Source: Burkholderia sp. (GTDB taxonomy: Bacteria > Pseudomonadota > Gammaproteobacteria > Burkholderiales > Burkholderiaceae). Taken from it: a stretch of DNA of 64,000 nt. Both the position numbers and the translations under genes were made by a program. This document shows, in pieces, positions 62,577-64,000 of this stretch. Position 1 is the stretch's first letter; every line of letters begins with the position of its first letter. The notes below the pieces were generated by a model. That model was given only the letters and a program-made list of their open reading frames with translations, did no database searches and had not been told where the DNA came from. The DNA is taken from positions 1 to 64,000 of the forward strand of contig JAIRVP010000053.1 of the NCBI GenBank assembly GCA_031253835.1, written 5' to 3'.

Positions 62577-62599
62577 AAAATGCCCGCTTGCGCGGGCAT
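62577..62599 (-). terminator. hairpin terminator downstream of tRNA-Ser
   Basis: TGCCCGC (62581-62587) pairs perfectly with GCGGGCA (62592-62598) around TTGC; an extra A-T pair closes it. On the minus strand the stem is followed by four U. It may also act, weakly, for the plus-strand gene ending at 62518. Confidence 0.7.
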
Positions 62600-62607
62600 T
62601 TGAAATC

Positions 62608-62698
62608 TGGCGGAGAGAGGGGGATTCGAACCCCCGATAGGCGATTAACCTATACACGCTTTCCAGGCGTGCGACTTAAACCACTCATCCATCTCTCC
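62608..62698 (-). tRNA. tRNA-Ser (anticodon GGA)
   Basis: A 91-base class II tRNA with encoded CCA. The acceptor arm GGAGAGA pairs with TCTCTCC, followed by discriminator G and CCA. The T arm is GGGGG-TTCGAAT-CCCCC. The anticodon loop reads CTGGAAA on the minus strand, giving anticodon GGA (62662-62664). The variable arm is long, as expected for serine (TAGG...CCTA). A terminator hairpin lies nine bases downstream. Confidence 0.96.
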
Positions 62699-62849
62699 GG
62701 GAAGAGCGAGAGTATAGCAAACTCTGGCGGCAGCCCGCCACTCCCGCGATGAACATCATCGACGCAACGGGTTGCGTCGAACAAACGGCGACCCACCGAA
62801 CGCCGCGCCCCGCCCTGCCGGCAATCTCGCGCCGAGACCCAGCCGCGAT

Positions 62850-64000
62850 TCACGGATGCCGTATGTAATCCACCAGCGCCCGCGTGTACTCATCCGGCCG
62901 CTTGTCGCACAGGCTCACGCCAATCGCCACCGCAAACCCCGCCGGCACGCCGAACACGCCTGAGCTGATCGGCTCGATCCCGAACCACGTGCGCCCGGCG
63001 AACCCGGTCAGCTGCGTGAAGTATGGATACGTCGACACGATGTAGTACACGCACACCGCCAACCCCGTCACCATCCCGGCAATCGCGCCGCGTGTCGTCG
63101 TGCGTTTCCAGAACACGCCGAGCACCAGCACCGGAAAGAAGCTCGACGCCGCCAGCGAGAACGCGGCGCCGACGAGGAACAGGATCTTCCCCGTATTGAG
63201 CGACGCGACATACGACGCGAACAGCGCGACGCCGAGCAGCAGCACCTTCGAGATCGTCACGCGCCGCTGGCTCGATGCATCGGGCGCCACCATGCAGTAA
63301 TAGACGTCATGCGACAGCGCGTTCGCGATCGTCAGCAGCAACCCGTCCGCGGTCGACAGCGCCGCGGCCAGCGCACCGGCCGCGATCAGCCCCGACACGA
63401 CATACGGCAGCCCCGCGATCTCCGGCGCGGCCAGTACGACCATGTCCGGCTGCATCTGGATTTCCGACCAGTGCACGATGCCGTCGCGAATCACCTCGAC
63501 GACGCTGATCAGGTCCGGTTCGAAGTGATGCCATTGCGTGACCCACGCCGGCAATTCGGCGAACGGCCGCCCGACGAGGTTCGCGAGGATCTCGTATTTG
63601 ATCAGCACCGCGAGCACCGGCACGCTCAGGTAGAACAGCGCGATGAAGAACAGCGTCCAGCCGACCGAGCGCCGCGCCGACGCAACCGACGTAGTGGTGT
63701 TGTAGCGTGTCAGGATGTGCGGCAGGCTCGCGGTGCCGAGCGACAGGCACAGCAGCAGCGCGAGGAAATTGCGCTCGCGCGGCTTGCGCTCGTCTTCGCT
63801 CGCGGCCGGAAATGGCTCGTGCATCGGCACGGGCGGCTCGGCGCGCGCCAGCAGGTCGTCGCGCGCCTGCGTCCACGCGACCCGCGCCGCCGCCGGATCG
63901 CGCGGGAAGTCGGCCAGCTCGCGCTCGCGCTGGCTGATCTCGCGCAGCGGCCCGTTGTGACGCCGCAGGTCGGCCAGCTGGTCGGCGAGATGCCGGCGCG
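62850..64000 (-). CDS. sodium:solute symporter (ActP / VC_2705-like), C-terminal part
   Basis: The visible 383 C-terminal codons of a symporter whose start lies beyond the right edge; the frame is open up to base 64000. Membrane segments include FLALLLCLSLGTASLPHILT, GLIAAGALAAALSTADGLLL and ISKVLLLGVALFASYVASLN. ALAAALSTADGLLLTIANAL is the sodium-solute symporter signature near TM8. A hydrophilic segment RHLADQLADLRRHNGPLRE and LADFPRDPAAARVAWTQA before MPMHEP is typical of the VC_2705 subfamily (acetate/short-chain acid-type). The residues beyond that point on the 5' side are in frame, so the gene does not start at the internal ATG near 63830. Confidence 0.88.
   Translation of the reverse strand, partial: RRHLADQLADLRRHNGPLREISQRERELADFPRDPAAARVAWTQARDDLLARAEPPVPMHEPFPAASEDERKPRERNFLALLLCLSLGTASLPHILTRYNTTTSVASARRSVGWTLFFIALFYLSVPVLAVLIKYEILANLVGRPFAELPAWVTQWHHFEPDLISVVEVIRDGIVHWSEIQMQPDMVVLAAPEIAGLPYVVSGLIAAGALAAALSTADGLLLTIANALSHDVYYCMVAPDASSQRRVTISKVLLLGVALFASYVASLNTGKILFLVGAAFSLAASSFFPVLVLGVFWKRTTTRGAIAGMVTGLAVCVYYIVSTYPYFTQLTGFAGRTWFGIEPISSGVFGVPAGFAVAIGVSLCDKRPDEYTRALVDYIRHP

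Noticed and set aside
62608-62698. tRNA-Ser as an attachment site for a mobile element carrying the vgrG island.
   Set aside because: No integrase gene is present and I found no copy of the tRNA 3' end at the other boundary near 42540-42668.
1-64000. CRISPR arrays, prophage genes or rRNA.
   Set aside because: No regularly spaced direct repeats, phage structural genes beyond the VgrG spikes, or rRNA sequences were seen.

Overview
This is a high-GC window with dense genes on both strands. Gene content points to the Burkholderia cepacia complex or a close relative: a hut pathway through N-formylglutamate, the puu-type polyamine genes, many LysR/GntR/AraC/LuxR regulators and an orphan vgrG island. 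The assignment is an inference from gene content and codon usage; no rRNA is present.

Layout. (1) 1-2349, minus: the end of a polyamine catabolism cluster (class III aminotransferase, gamma-glutamyl-polyamine synthetase, gamma-glutamyl-GABA hydrolase). (2) 3102-11186, minus: a complete histidine-utilisation operon hutH-hutC-hutU-hutD-hutI-hutF-hutG. Two TGTCTAGACA palindromes flank its promoter, and a solute-binding protein gene reads away from it. (3) 12343-16876: Sfp-type phosphopantetheinyl transferase, alpha/beta hydrolase with a strong leader hairpin, divergent LysR regulator, MFS transporter and a 40-residue mini-protein. (4) 16907-18385: photolyase. (5) 18690-28172: the most novel-looking block, a self-contained sulfation locus. 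One operon encodes a DUF1214 protein, a PAPS-type sulfotransferase, an SDR oxidoreductase and a DHH phosphoesterase. The divergent operon encodes cysD, fused cysNC (a PAPS synthase) and then a LuxR-type regulator. A convergent pair encodes SRPBCC and SnoaL-like proteins. A shared dyad, TTnGTCC-N4-GGACnAA, lies in front of the transcription units and includes a perfect 19-bp inverted pair between the two main operons. The set can make PAPS, transfer sulfate and probably clear PAP; the acceptor is unknown.

(6) 28418-33826: MFS transporter plus lactonase, AraC regulator divergent from a fatty-acid desaturase, and a HAD phosphatase. (7) 33960-38574, minus: a compact Ter-type stress operon telA - VWA - DUF475/TerC-like - terD - unknown. 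(8) 38929-42539: unknown small gene, LysE exporter and a Fur-box-controlled TonB-dependent receptor. (9) 42669-62518: an orphan type VI secretion cargo island. Three vgrG genes, each followed by its own cargo, form one long minus-strand array of about 18 kb. The last module is vgrG - DUF4123 adaptor - VasX-like pore-forming effector - membrane immunity candidate - internally deleted immunity paralogue. A ketosynthase-like membrane protein reads divergently. No T6SS structural genes (tss/hcp/clpV) are present, so the apparatus must be elsewhere. (10) tRNA-Ser(GGA) and a partial sodium:solute symporter close the window.

Limits: all family calls are by eye from the translated sequence. Regulatory sites are pattern matches, and domain boundaries are approximate.
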